Both the position numbers and the translations under genes were made by a program. Positions 1-6,686 of a DNA stretch of 17,014 bases are shown one piece after another. The DNA lies in contig CALGBY010000058.1 in assembly GCA_937886445.1 (NCBI GenBank), positions 1 to 17,014 on the forward strand, given 5' to 3'. The stretch is from an uncultured Clostridia bacterium (lineage in GTDB: Bacteria; Bacillota; Clostridia; Christensenellales; Aristaeellaceae). Numbering within the stretch: position 1 is the stretch's first letter; each line of letters begins with the position of its first letter. The notes below the pieces were generated by a model. It was not told the origin of the DNA and did no database searches. It worked only from the letters and a program-made list of their open reading frames with translations.

Positions 1-36
1 ATGCGGCTTGGTGCGTTCAAACTTCTGCTTTGCCAT
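1..36 (-). CDS. tuf: Elongation factor Tu, N-terminal 12 codons (partial, runs off window)
   Basis: The minus strand reads MAKQKFERTKPH from an ATG at 36, which is the characteristic N-terminus of bacterial EF-Tu, the GTPase that delivers aminoacyl-tRNA to the ribosome. A GGAGG ribosome binding site lies just upstream at about 46-50. It starts 31 bp after the fusA stop, so it is the fourth gene of the str operon (rpsL, rpsG, fusA, tuf). The rest lies beyond position 1. The call rests on 12 residues plus operon order, which together are very specific. Confidence 0.93.
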   Translation of the reverse strand, partial: MAKQKFERTKPH

Positions 37-67
37 TGTTATTTCCTCCGTTAATCATATTGATCGA

Positions 68-2143
68 TCAGTATCTCTGTCCGACGATCTTTTCGGAAAT
101 GCTCCTGGGCACTTCCTCATAGTGGTCGAACTGCATCGTGTACATGCCTCTGCCCTGAGTGCGGCTGCGCAGATCAGTGGCATAGCCGAACATCTCGCTG
201 AGAGGCACGAAAGAATGGATGCTCTGTTCACCCGTGCGGGGCTCGATGGAATCGATCCTGCCGCGGCGGGAGTTGAGATCGCCCACCACATCACCCAGAT
301 ACTGATCCGGAACGATGGTTTCCACCTTCATGCAGGGCTCAAGCAGCCGTTCCTCGGCCTTTTTGAGCGCTTCCTTGAACGCCATGGAACCGGCGATCTT
401 GAAAGCCATTTCGGAGGAGTCCACCTCGTGGTAGGAACCGTCCAGCAGAGTGGCCTTGAAATCCACCACCTCGTAGCCGCCCAGAGAACCGGCCTGAGCC
501 GCTTCCCGGATACCGGCATCGATGGGAGCGATGTATTCCTTGGGCACAACGCCGCCGACGATCTTGTTTTCAAACAGATAACCCTCGCCAGGGTTTCTGG
601 GCTCTATCTCGATCACGCAGTGGCCGTACTGGCCATGGCCGCCGGTCTGCCGCACGAAGCGGCCCTCCGCCTGGCACTTACGGGTGACGGATTCCTTGTA
701 GGCTACCTGGGGCTTGCCCACGGTGGCTTCTACCTTGAACTCCCGCATCAGTCGATCCACAATGATCTCCAGATGCAGTTCACCCATGCCGGCGATAATG
801 GTCTGGCCGGTCTCCTGATCGGTATAGGTCTTGAAAGTGGGGTCTTCCTCGGCCAGCCTCGCCAGCGCCAGCGCCATCTTGTCCTGACCGGCCTTGGTCT
901 TGGGCTCGATAGCGACCTGGATAACGGGATCCGGGAATTCCATATTTTCAAGCACGATGGGTGCGCTTTCATCGCACAGCGTATCGCCAGTCACGGTCTC
1001 CTTGAGACCTACCGCCGCGCCGATCTCGCCGGTGTAGACCTGGTCCACATCCTCACGGTGATTGGCGTGCATCATCACGATGCGGCTGAAGCGTTCACGC
1101 CTTCCCTTCGTGGAATTGTACACATAGCTGCCTGTCTGGGCCGTACCGGAGTAGACACGGAAGAACGCGAGCTTGCCCACAAAGGGGTCAACGGCGATCT
1201 TGAACGCGAGGGCGGAGAAGGGCTCGCTGTCGTCGGCATGACGAACAACTTCCTTTTCGCTGTCCCTGGGATCTGTTCCGGTCACGGGCTTGATATCCAG
1301 CGGCGACGGCAGATACGCAACGATGGCATCCAGCAGCGGCTGTACGCCCTTATTGCGGTAAGAAGAGCCGCACAGTACGGGCACCAGCCTGCATCTGACG
1401 GTCGCTTCGCGCAGAGTAGAGATGATCTCCTCTTCGGTCAGCTCCTCGCCGGCGAAGAATTTCTCCATCAGCTCATCATTCTGTTCGGCAATGGATTCCA
1501 GCATTTTATCTCTGGCTTCCTCCGCCTCAGAAAGGATGTCGGAAGGAATTTCTTCATCGCGGATGTCTTTGCCTTCCTCATCGTAGTAAACCTCGGCCCT
1601 CATCCTGACCAGATCGACGATTCCGCGGAAGTTGCCTTCCTTGCCGATCGGCAGCTCAATGGGCACGGCATTGGCATTCAGACGGCTCTTCATCATTTCC
1701 ACAACACGGTGAAAATCAGCGCCGGTGATATCCATTTTGTTTACATAGGCGATGCGGGGCACATTGTATTTGTTGGCCTGACGCCACACGGTCTCGCTCT
1801 GGGGCTCAACGCCGCCTTTCGCGCAGAACACGGCTACGGCACCGTCCAGCACTCGCAGTGAACGTTCTACTTCCACCGTAAAATCCACATGGCCCGGGGT
1901 ATCGATCAGATTGATGCGGTGACCCTTCCACTGGCAAGTGGTAGCGGCGGAGGTAATGGTGATACCGCGCTCCTGCTCCTCCTCCATCCAGTCCATCGTG
2001 GCGGCGCCTTCGTGCACCTCGCCCAGGCGATGCGTTCTTCCGGTATAGAAGAGGATGCGCTCGCTGGTGGTCGTTTTTCCGGCGTCGATATGCGCCATGA
2101 TGCCGATGTTGCGGACTTTTTCAAGGGGATGACTTCTTGGCAT
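68..2143 (-). CDS. fusA: Elongation factor G (translocation GTPase)
   Basis: EF-G of 691 residues, the usual full length. It hydrolyses GTP to move tRNA and mRNA through the ribosome after peptide bond formation, and with ribosome recycling factor splits spent ribosomes; it acts in the cytoplasm. Visible GTPase motifs are the P-loop AHIDAGKTT (about 17-25), switch I RGITITSAATT (59-69), DTPGH (81-85) and NKMD (135-138). The domain IV signature GGHGQYGHC and the C-terminal DLRSRTQGRG/YTMQF segment are intact. The ATG at 2143 has a GGAG ribosome binding site about 10 bp upstream. It lies 36 bp after rpsG and 31 bp before tuf, with no terminator visible between them, so it should be co-transcribed with both. 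Confidence 0.98.
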   Translation of the reverse strand: MPRSHPLEKVRNIGIMAHIDAGKTTTSERILFYTGRTHRLGEVHEGAATMDWMEEEQERGITITSAATTCQWKGHRINLIDTPGHVDFTVEVERSLRVLDGAVAVFCAKGGVEPQSETVWRQANKYNVPRIAYVNKMDITGADFHRVVEMMKSRLNANAVPIELPIGKEGNFRGIVDLVRMRAEVYYDEEGKDIRDEEIPSDILSEAEEARDKMLESIAEQNDELMEKFFAGEELTEEEIISTLREATVRCRLVPVLCGSSYRNKGVQPLLDAIVAYLPSPLDIKPVTGTDPRDSEKEVVRHADDSEPFSALAFKIAVDPFVGKLAFFRVYSGTAQTGSYVYNSTKGRRERFSRIVMMHANHREDVDQVYTGEIGAAVGLKETVTGDTLCDESAPIVLENMEFPDPVIQVAIEPKTKAGQDKMALALARLAEEDPTFKTYTDQETGQTIIAGMGELHLEIIVDRLMREFKVEATVGKPQVAYKESVTRKCQAEGRFVRQTGGHGQYGHCVIEIEPRNPGEGYLFENKIVGGVVPKEYIAPIDAGIREAAQAGSLGGYEVVDFKATLLDGSYHEVDSSEMAFKIAGSMAFKEALKKAEERLLEPCMKVETIVPDQYLGDVVGDLNSRRGRIDSIEPRTGEQSIHSFVPLSEMFGYATDLRSRTQGRGMYTMQFDHYEEVPRSISEKIVGQRY

Positions 2144-2179
2144 GCGGTTAACTCCTGTAATAATTTATATACGGAAGAA

Positions 2180-2650
2180 TTACCAGCGGTAGTGGGCGAA
2201 AGCCTTGTTGGCTTCGGCCATACGGTGCATTTCTTCCTTACGCTTTACGGCGTTGCCGGTGTTGTTGGCGGCATCCATCAGTTCGGCGGCCAGGCGCTCA
2301 GCCATGGTCTTCTCACCGCGGGTGCGGCTGAAATCAACGATCCAGCGGAGAGCCAAGGTCTGCCTTCTTTCGGGACGGATCTCGATAGGCACCTGGTAGG
2401 TGGCGCCGCCCACGCGGCGGGCCTTTACTTCCAGCTGGGGCATAACGTTGTTAAGCGCTTCCTGGAAGACTTCGTTGCCTTCCTTACCGGTCTTTTCCTT
2501 GATCATCTCAAAAGCGTTGTAGCAAACCTGCTGGGCAACGCCGCGCTTGCCGTCGAGCATGATCTGGTTGATAAGCTTGGTCACTACCACGGTGCCGCAT
2601 ACGGGATCGGGCAGGACTTCACGCTTGGGGATAAATCCACGACGTGACAT
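2180..2650 (-). CDS. rpsG: 30S ribosomal protein S7
   Basis: S7 of 156 residues, the standard bacterial length. It is a primary 16S rRNA-binding protein that nucleates assembly of the 30S head and lines the E site. The N-terminus MSRRGFIPKREV, the central block QEALNNVMPQLEVKARRVGG and the C-terminal MAEANKAFAHYRW are textbook S7. The ATG at 2650 is preceded by AAGGAGG at good spacing. It is separated from rpsL by an unusually long 197-bp intercistronic stretch (separate entry). In Escherichia coli S7 represses its own operon by binding between the S12 and S7 genes; whether that happens here is unknown. Confidence 0.98.
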   Translation of the reverse strand: MSRRGFIPKREVLPDPVCGTVVVTKLINQIMLDGKRGVAQQVCYNAFEMIKEKTGKEGNEVFQEALNNVMPQLEVKARRVGGATYQVPIEIRPERRQTLALRWIVDFSRTRGEKTMAERLAAELMDAANNTGNAVKRKEEMHRMAEANKAFAHYRW

Positions 2651-2847
2651 ACATTAGCCTCCTTAAGTAGCGATCCTCTTTTTGCTTTTCCTTCGCTGTC
2701 CGGAGCATGTCAGCATCATGCTCTTCCGGTTTCAGGCACCGGGCGGCATTTCCGGCACGGCGGGATAAAGTGTTCCGGCTTTATCTCCTGCCTTACGCAC
2801 CGCAAAGCCACCGGGCGGCAGCACATCGGAAAAACGTTTCGGGATCC
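2651..2847 (-). promoter_or_regulatory. Structured rpsL-rpsG intercistronic region
   Basis: This 197-nt gap holds no convincing gene but several foldable segments on the transcribed minus strand. One hairpin has arms GAGCATG and CATGCTC, extended by CCGG/CCGG (about 2700-2729). A second has arms GATAAAG and CTTTATC (about 2763-2785). The 12-mer CACCGGGCGGCA occurs exactly twice on the plus strand, at 2737-2748 and 2809-2820. No T-run follows the hairpins, so a terminator is unlikely. By analogy with E. coli this could be an S7 binding site or an mRNA processing region; that role is inference. Confidence 0.4.
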
Positions 2848-3222
2848 TTATTTCTTGGGACGCTTGGCGCCGTACAGAGATCTTGCCTGCATACGCTTGG
2901 CAACACCGGCAGTATCGAGCGCGCCGCGGATGATGTGGTAACGGACGCCGGGCAGGTCACGTACACGACCGCCGCGGATGAGCACCACGCTGTGTTCCTG
3001 CAGATTGTGGCCGATTCCGGGAATGTAGCAGGTACCTTCGATGGAATTGGTCAGGCGGATTCTCGCGATCTTACGAAGAGCGGAGTTCGGCTTCTTGGGC
3101 GTCATTGTTTTAACGCTCAGGCAGACGCCGCGCTTCTGCGGGCAACCCTGCAGGATGGGTGCTGTGGACTTCTTGACAACCTTTTCTCTTCCCTTGCGGA
3201 TCAGCTGATTGATCGTCGGCAT
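2848..3222 (-). CDS. rpsL: 30S ribosomal protein S12 (Arg at position 88)
   Basis: S12 of 124 residues, part of the decoding centre of the 30S subunit that monitors codon-anticodon pairing. The start was placed at the ATG at 3222 (MPTINQLIRKG), which has an AGGAGG site 6 bp upstream. The same frame stays open further upstream to 3399, but that stretch has no ribosome binding site and no S12 homology. The motif TPKKPNSALRK has lysine at 43, the streptomycin-sensitive residue, while GGRVRDLPGVRYH carries arginine at 88 (codon CGT) where most bacteria have lysine. The protein lacks the extra loop seen in Bacillus S12. It is the first gene of the str operon, behind its own promoter. Confidence 0.98.
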   Translation of the reverse strand: MPTINQLIRKGREKVVKKSTAPILQGCPQKRGVCLSVKTMTPKKPNSALRKIARIRLTNSIEGTCYIPGIGHNLQEHSVVLIRGGRVRDLPGVRYHIIRGALDTAGVAKRMQARSLYGAKRPKK

Positions 3223-3411
3223 GGAAGCACCTCCTGATAATTGTTCGGAGCCTGCCGAAACAGGTCCTCCTCCTATAAAATCCCCGCAACCCTCGGGAAT
3301 ATATAGTCTTAATGATTTTTGTGCTTTCAGGCGTTTTTTCCACCTTTTCATGCGATTTACGGGATACCCGTCATTGCATTCAAAGCACAGTTGCCGCATA
3401 GTACAGACAAC
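3223..3411 (-). promoter_or_regulatory. Long 5' leader of the rpsL operon
   Basis: If transcription starts about 7 bp after the -10 box (near 3411), the rpsL mRNA has a leader of about 190 nt. Near its 3' end it can fold a hairpin with arms CCTG and CAGG around TTTCGG, extended by GGAG/CTCC across a two-base bulge (about 3247-3270). That places a second AGGAGGAGG-like purine run in the stem, just upstream of the real ribosome binding site. This could modulate translation or simply protect the 5' end. No known ribosomal-protein leader family was recognised. Confidence 0.35.
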
Positions 3412-3417
3412 TATAAC

Positions 3418-3446
3418 ATAATATCATTACTGTTTTATATTGTCAA
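3418..3446 (-). promoter_or_regulatory. Sigma-A promoter of the str operon
   Basis: On the minus strand TTGACA (3446-3441, perfect -35) is followed after exactly 17 bp by TATTAT (3423-3418, five of six matches to the consensus -10). The surrounding DNA is very AT-rich. It faces rpsL, and the upstream operon is closed by a strong terminator at 3760-3797, so the str genes appear to be transcribed independently of whatever lies upstream. Confidence 0.85.
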
Positions 3447-3759
3447 TACCCGATTTATCAAAGATTCCGGGCGATCGGTCACGAAAACAGCAGGAAAAAC
3501 AGGCAGGGGATCACGGGTAAAGAACCGGCCGGCAATGACTGTACCGGCAGGCTCCGGACACAGCACGGATCCGGGGCCCGCCTCCGGATAAGAGAAAACC
3601 CGTGATCGTGCAAAAGGCGCCGCAAATGAGCCCGCCGGTCGCTCGGCGTTTCATCAGAAGCCCTATGGAAGAAACGCCCCGTAAAGGGAAACAGAAAAGA
3701 GGCAATGAAATTAATGTGAAAAGATAGTGAAAAATATTATATATCTGTTATGTGCCATT
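3447..3759. other. Gene-free spacer with a distant inverted repeat
   Basis: No credible coding region was found in this 313-bp spacer between the AraC-operon terminator and the rpsL promoter. It contains a perfect 10-bp inverted repeat, GATCACGGGT at 3509-3518 and ACCCGTGATC at 3598-3607. The 79 bp between the arms are rich in CCGG and can form smaller hairpins. A 64-codon open frame on the minus strand (3511-3705) lacks a ribosome binding site and an ATG start and looks accidental. Confidence 0.4.
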
Positions 3760-3797
3760 AAAAGGCCGCCGCGGATCATTTCACCGCGGCGGCTTTC
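3760..3797 (-). terminator. Strong intrinsic terminator after the AraC gene
   Basis: A perfect 10-bp GC-rich stem (GCCGCCGCGG at 3765-3774 and CCGCGGCGGC at 3784-3793) with a 9-nt loop is followed on the minus strand by TTTTAAT. It begins about 10 bp after the stop of the AraC-family gene at 3808, closing the sugar-transport operon. Confidence 0.93.
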
Positions 3798-3807
3798 ATC
3801 CGGCATC

Positions 3808-4716
3808 CTACATATAGGTGCCGTATATGCTTCTGAATCTGGTAGGCGTACAGCTGTGTATCTGACGGAAGATGCGGTTGAAGGTGGCAAGGCTGCGGAA
3901 GCCGGATTCCCTGGCTACCTCGGCCACGGGCTTTCTGGTGTGCAGCAGCATCTCATCCGCCACATTCAGCCTCCGCCGGTTCAGATATTCCACAAAGGTA
4001 AGGCCGGTAAAGGAATTGAAGGAGCGGGAAAAATAGAACCGGGAAAAGCCGGCGAAGGCCGCCACCTCTTCAAGCGTGATGTTTTTCCTGAAATTCTGCT
4101 CGATAAAGGTGATCGCGCTGTTCATCAGCTCCGGATTCACGCTCTGCTTCGCGCTCTCGCTGCCGGGAAGCTCTTCCTCGTTTTTCACCATCGCCAGCTG
4201 AGCGTACATTTCCATAAAGAACCCGTAGCAGCGGGTGTTCCACAGCAGGGGTCTCTCGCTGTAGCACTGAGCGCAGCGCGTCAGCGTATCCGCGATGGCC
4301 TCGGCGTTCTTATCCCCCGCCCGCAGCACGCGCGGCGTATCCATCCATTCCTTGAGCGGCTGAAAATCGCGCATGGTAAGCAGCGGATCCGGCTCAAAGA
4401 GAAAGAGCAGACGGGAGGAATCCTCGCAGGAGTTCATCGAGTGGGTGTGGTTGGGAGAAATGAACAGCATATCCCCCTTTGCAAGCGATATGCGCCTGTC
4501 ATCCACCATAAAGATCACCTCGCCCTTCCTGCAAAGGGCGATCTCGATGGCGCTGTGGCGGTGCGGGGCATAGTAATCCGCCTCGTCCGAGGGCCACACA
4601 CGCACCGAGGAATGCTCGGCATAGGTGATGTATTCCTGTGTTCCGTTCAGGATGCGGAAACCGTCCGGAAAGCGTTTGTTTGCTCCGGAAGTGTTCGCTC
4701 TGTCTTCTGCTGCCAT
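3808..4716 (-). CDS. AraC-family transcriptional regulator (cupin + double HTH)
   Basis: A 302-residue regulator. Residues about 45-115 form a cupin-type sensor domain, with PHRHSAIEIALCRKGE and the second metal/ligand-type motif PNHTHSM. Residues about 200-300 are the AraC/XylS DNA-binding domain with two helix-turn-helix units; EVAAFAGFSRFYFSRSFN and VAEVARESGFRSLATFNRIF are the recognisable segments. The ATG at 4716 lies 10 bp after the permease stop, with GAGGAAA upstream. It is the last gene of the sugar importer operon, so it most likely senses the transported sugar and controls this operon. The 21-bp-period repeat at 8444-8476 is a candidate binding site. The ligand cannot be read from the sequence. 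Confidence 0.93.
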   Translation of the reverse strand: MAAEDRANTSGANKRFPDGFRILNGTQEYITYAEHSSVRVWPSDEADYYAPHRHSAIEIALCRKGEVIFMVDDRRISLAKGDMLFISPNHTHSMNSCEDSSRLLFLFEPDPLLTMRDFQPLKEWMDTPRVLRAGDKNAEAIADTLTRCAQCYSERPLLWNTRCYGFFMEMYAQLAMVKNEEELPGSESAKQSVNPELMNSAITFIEQNFRKNITLEEVAAFAGFSRFYFSRSFNSFTGLTFVEYLNRRRLNVADEMLLHTRKPVAEVARESGFRSLATFNRIFRQIHSCTPTRFRSIYGTYM

Positions 4717-4726
4717 GGCTGTTTCC

Positions 4727-5650
4727 TCAGCCCTTTACGCTGCCCAGAGCCATGCCTGTAACAAAGTACTTCTGCAGGAAGGGGTATACCACCATGATGG
4801 GAACAGCGGAAATGACCATGATCGCGCAGCGGATTGTGATGGGCGTCACCTGCTTGCCGCTGCTGCTGGCGGCGGCGTCCACCGTCTGGTTGGCGGAGCC
4901 GGCCTGGTTCTGTGTGGAAGCCAGCATGGCGTTCAGCTTGTACTGCAGGGTGTGCAGTTCCTTTTTGCCGGCGGCATAAAGGCGGGTGTCGAACCAGCTG
5001 TTCCAGCTGCCCACGGCCACGAACAGGGCCACCGTAGCCAGCACAGGCAGGCACAGAGGAAGGATGATCGAGAAGAACGCGCGGATATCGCTGGCGCCGT
5101 CGATGCGGGCGCTCTCAAGCAGCGCCTCAGGCAGGCCGGCGATATAGGTGCGGATCACTACCATATTGAAACAGGAGAACATGCTCGGGATGATATATGC
5201 CCAGTAGGTAGATCCCAGACCCAGCGTGTTGTTCACAAGCAGGAAATTGGGGATCAGACCCGCGTTGAAATACATGGTGAACACCATGAGTACGGTGATC
5301 GGCTTGCGGAAAATGTATTCTCTCCTGCTGAGCGCGAAGGACAGCATGGAGGTAAAGAACAGGTTGAGCACCGTAATGATCACGGTTTTTGAAGTGGAGA
5401 TCCAGAAGGCCTGATAGATATCCTTATCGTTCAGCATCTGCTGATAGGCCTGCAGGGAAAACTTGCGGGGATACACGGTGATGCCGCCGCGTACGGCGTC
5501 GATACCGTCGTTAAAGGAAATGGCCACGGTGTTCAGAACGGGATACAGCGTAATGATCATGATCACGATCAGGATCACCGTGTTTACGATCGGGAAAGCG
5601 ATATCCCCTTTTTTTATGCGTTTCTTCATTCTCGCGGCAACTGTACTCAT
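4727..5650 (-). CDS. Carbohydrate ABC transporter permease (YtcP/AraQ-like)
   Basis: A 307-residue inner permease of the MalG/AraQ class, with a first membrane segment at about 18-42 and about five more. The cytoplasmic EAA loop that contacts the ATPase is visible as ALLESARIDGASDIRAFFSIILP (about 176-198). The C-terminal FVTGMALGSVKG is characteristic of the YtcP branch. The stretch at about 245-266 is rich in Ala, Gln and Ser (STQNQAGSANQTVDAAASSS) and looks like a flexible extracytoplasmic loop. The ATG at 5650 has GGAGG 7 bp upstream and lies 19 bp after the partner permease. No ATPase gene is present, so a shared MsmX-type ATPase encoded elsewhere is expected. The substrate is unknown; related systems import oligosaccharides. 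Confidence 0.94.
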   Translation of the reverse strand: MSTVAARMKKRIKKGDIAFPIVNTVILIVIMIITLYPVLNTVAISFNDGIDAVRGGITVYPRKFSLQAYQQMLNDKDIYQAFWISTSKTVIITVLNLFFTSMLSFALSRREYIFRKPITVLMVFTMYFNAGLIPNFLLVNNTLGLGSTYWAYIIPSMFSCFNMVVIRTYIAGLPEALLESARIDGASDIRAFFSIILPLCLPVLATVALFVAVGSWNSWFDTRLYAAGKKELHTLQYKLNAMLASTQNQAGSANQTVDAAASSSGKQVTPITIRCAIMVISAVPIMVVYPFLQKYFVTGMALGSVKG

Positions 5651-5669
5651 CAGGATACCTCCTTCCTCG

Positions 5670-6620
5670 TCAGATCAGCGAATCTTCGCCGACTTTTTTG
5701 GAGATCGTATTGGCGCCCAGCAGCAGCACGATGGCCACGGCGGATTTGAAGATACCCGCGGCGGTAGCCAGCGAATAGTTGGGCGTCTGCATGCCCAGGC
5801 CGAAGCGCATCACGAATACGTCGATCGTCTGGGAACGGGAACGGATCAGTCCGTTGCCCATCAGGTACTGCATTTCGAAGCCCGCTTCCATCAGATGTCC
5901 GATATTCATGATCAGAAGGATCACGAAGGTGGACCGGATGCCGGGCAGGGTGACATTCAATATCCTCTTGAAGCGGCCGGCACCGTCGATGGCCGCGGCT
6001 TCATAGAGGCAGGGGTCAATGGAGGTCATTGCGGAAATATAGATGATGGTGCCCCAGCCCACTTCCTTCCACACATTGATGATGCCCTGCAGCCACCAGA
6101 AGTGCTGCGGCTCACCCAGCCAGAAGACGGGCTTGTCTGTGATGCCGAGGCCCGTAAGCACAGCGTTGACGGGACCGTCGGTGGCAAAAATGTTCTGCGA
6201 CATACCCACAACGATCACCATGCTCAAAAAATGAGGCAGATAGGTGACCGTCTGCACGGTACGCTTGAAGGCGCGGTTGCCCACTTCGTTGAGCAGTACG
6301 GCCAAAAGGATCGCGCTCACAGTGCTGAACACCAGGTTGATGATGCTCATCGCCAGCGTGTTCACGATGCTCTGGAGAAACTCGCTGTCGCCAAACAGCC
6401 ACACGAAGTGTTGAAGGCCCACATAGGTGCTTCCTTCTATGCCGGCCTTGGGGTCATAGTTCATGAAGCCGGTCAGCCAGCCCCACATGGGAGCATAGTT
6501 AAAGAGCAGCACATAGAACAGCATGGGCACACTCATGACGATGAGCCATTTCTGTTGTGCCAGCGTCTGCGCTAAGCTTTTCTTCTTTACAAATTCCGGT
6601 GTCTTTATGCTGCCTGACAT
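5670..6620 (-). CDS. Carbohydrate ABC transporter permease (LplB-like)
   Basis: A 316-residue permease of the LplB/MalF class, with about six membrane segments and the first at about 25-45. The EAA loop is LYEAAAIDGAGRFKRILNVTLP (about 205-226), and the C-terminal NYSLATAAGIFKSAVAIVLL is typical. It pairs with the permease at 4727-5650 to form the membrane channel of the importer. The ATG at 6620 was chosen because AAGGAG lies 9 bp upstream; a TTG two codons earlier would also be in frame. It lies downstream of the solute-binding protein gene, separated by a strong hairpin that probably lowers permease expression relative to the binding protein. Confidence 0.94.
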   Translation of the reverse strand: MSGSIKTPEFVKKKSLAQTLAQQKWLIVMSVPMLFYVLLFNYAPMWGWLTGFMNYDPKAGIEGSTYVGLQHFVWLFGDSEFLQSIVNTLAMSIINLVFSTVSAILLAVLLNEVGNRAFKRTVQTVTYLPHFLSMVIVVGMSQNIFATDGPVNAVLTGLGITDKPVFWLGEPQHFWWLQGIINVWKEVGWGTIIYISAMTSIDPCLYEAAAIDGAGRFKRILNVTLPGIRSTFVILLIMNIGHLMEAGFEMQYLMGNGLIRSRSQTIDVFVMRFGLGMQTPNYSLATAAGIFKSAVAIVLLLGANTISKKVGEDSLI

Positions 6621-6638
6621 AAACAAATGCTCCTTTCC

Positions 6639-6674
6639 AAAAAGTCATGGGGAGAGCAGTGCTCTCCCCATGAC
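6639..6674 (-). terminator. Intercistronic terminator/attenuator between binding protein and permeases
   Basis: A perfect inverted repeat with 15-bp arms (GTCATGGGGAGAGCA at 6644-6658 and its complement at 6660-6674) is followed on the minus strand by TTTTT. It lies 12 bp after the stop of the solute-binding gene and 19 bp before the permease start. In such operons partial termination plus 3'-end stabilisation usually gives many more binding proteins than permeases; that role is inferred. Confidence 0.88.
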
Positions 6675-6686
6675 CCGAAAGATTAA

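Noticed and set aside
8..1861. 617-codon open frame on the plus strand
   Set aside because: It is antisense to fusA, whose protein is unmistakable; long opposite-strand frames are common over GC-rich conserved genes and this one has no ribosome binding site or recognisable domain.
1889..2647. 252-codon plus-strand frame
   Set aside because: Antisense to the end of fusA and all of rpsG; no ribosome binding site or domain.
3223..3399. In-frame 59-codon extension of S12
   Set aside because: No S12 homology upstream of MPTINQL, no ribosome binding site at the far start, and the internal ATG has a perfect one.
3511..3705. 64-codon minus-strand frame with hydrophobic stretch
   Set aside because: Starts at TTG without a ribosome binding site; no promoter; overlaps an inverted repeat.
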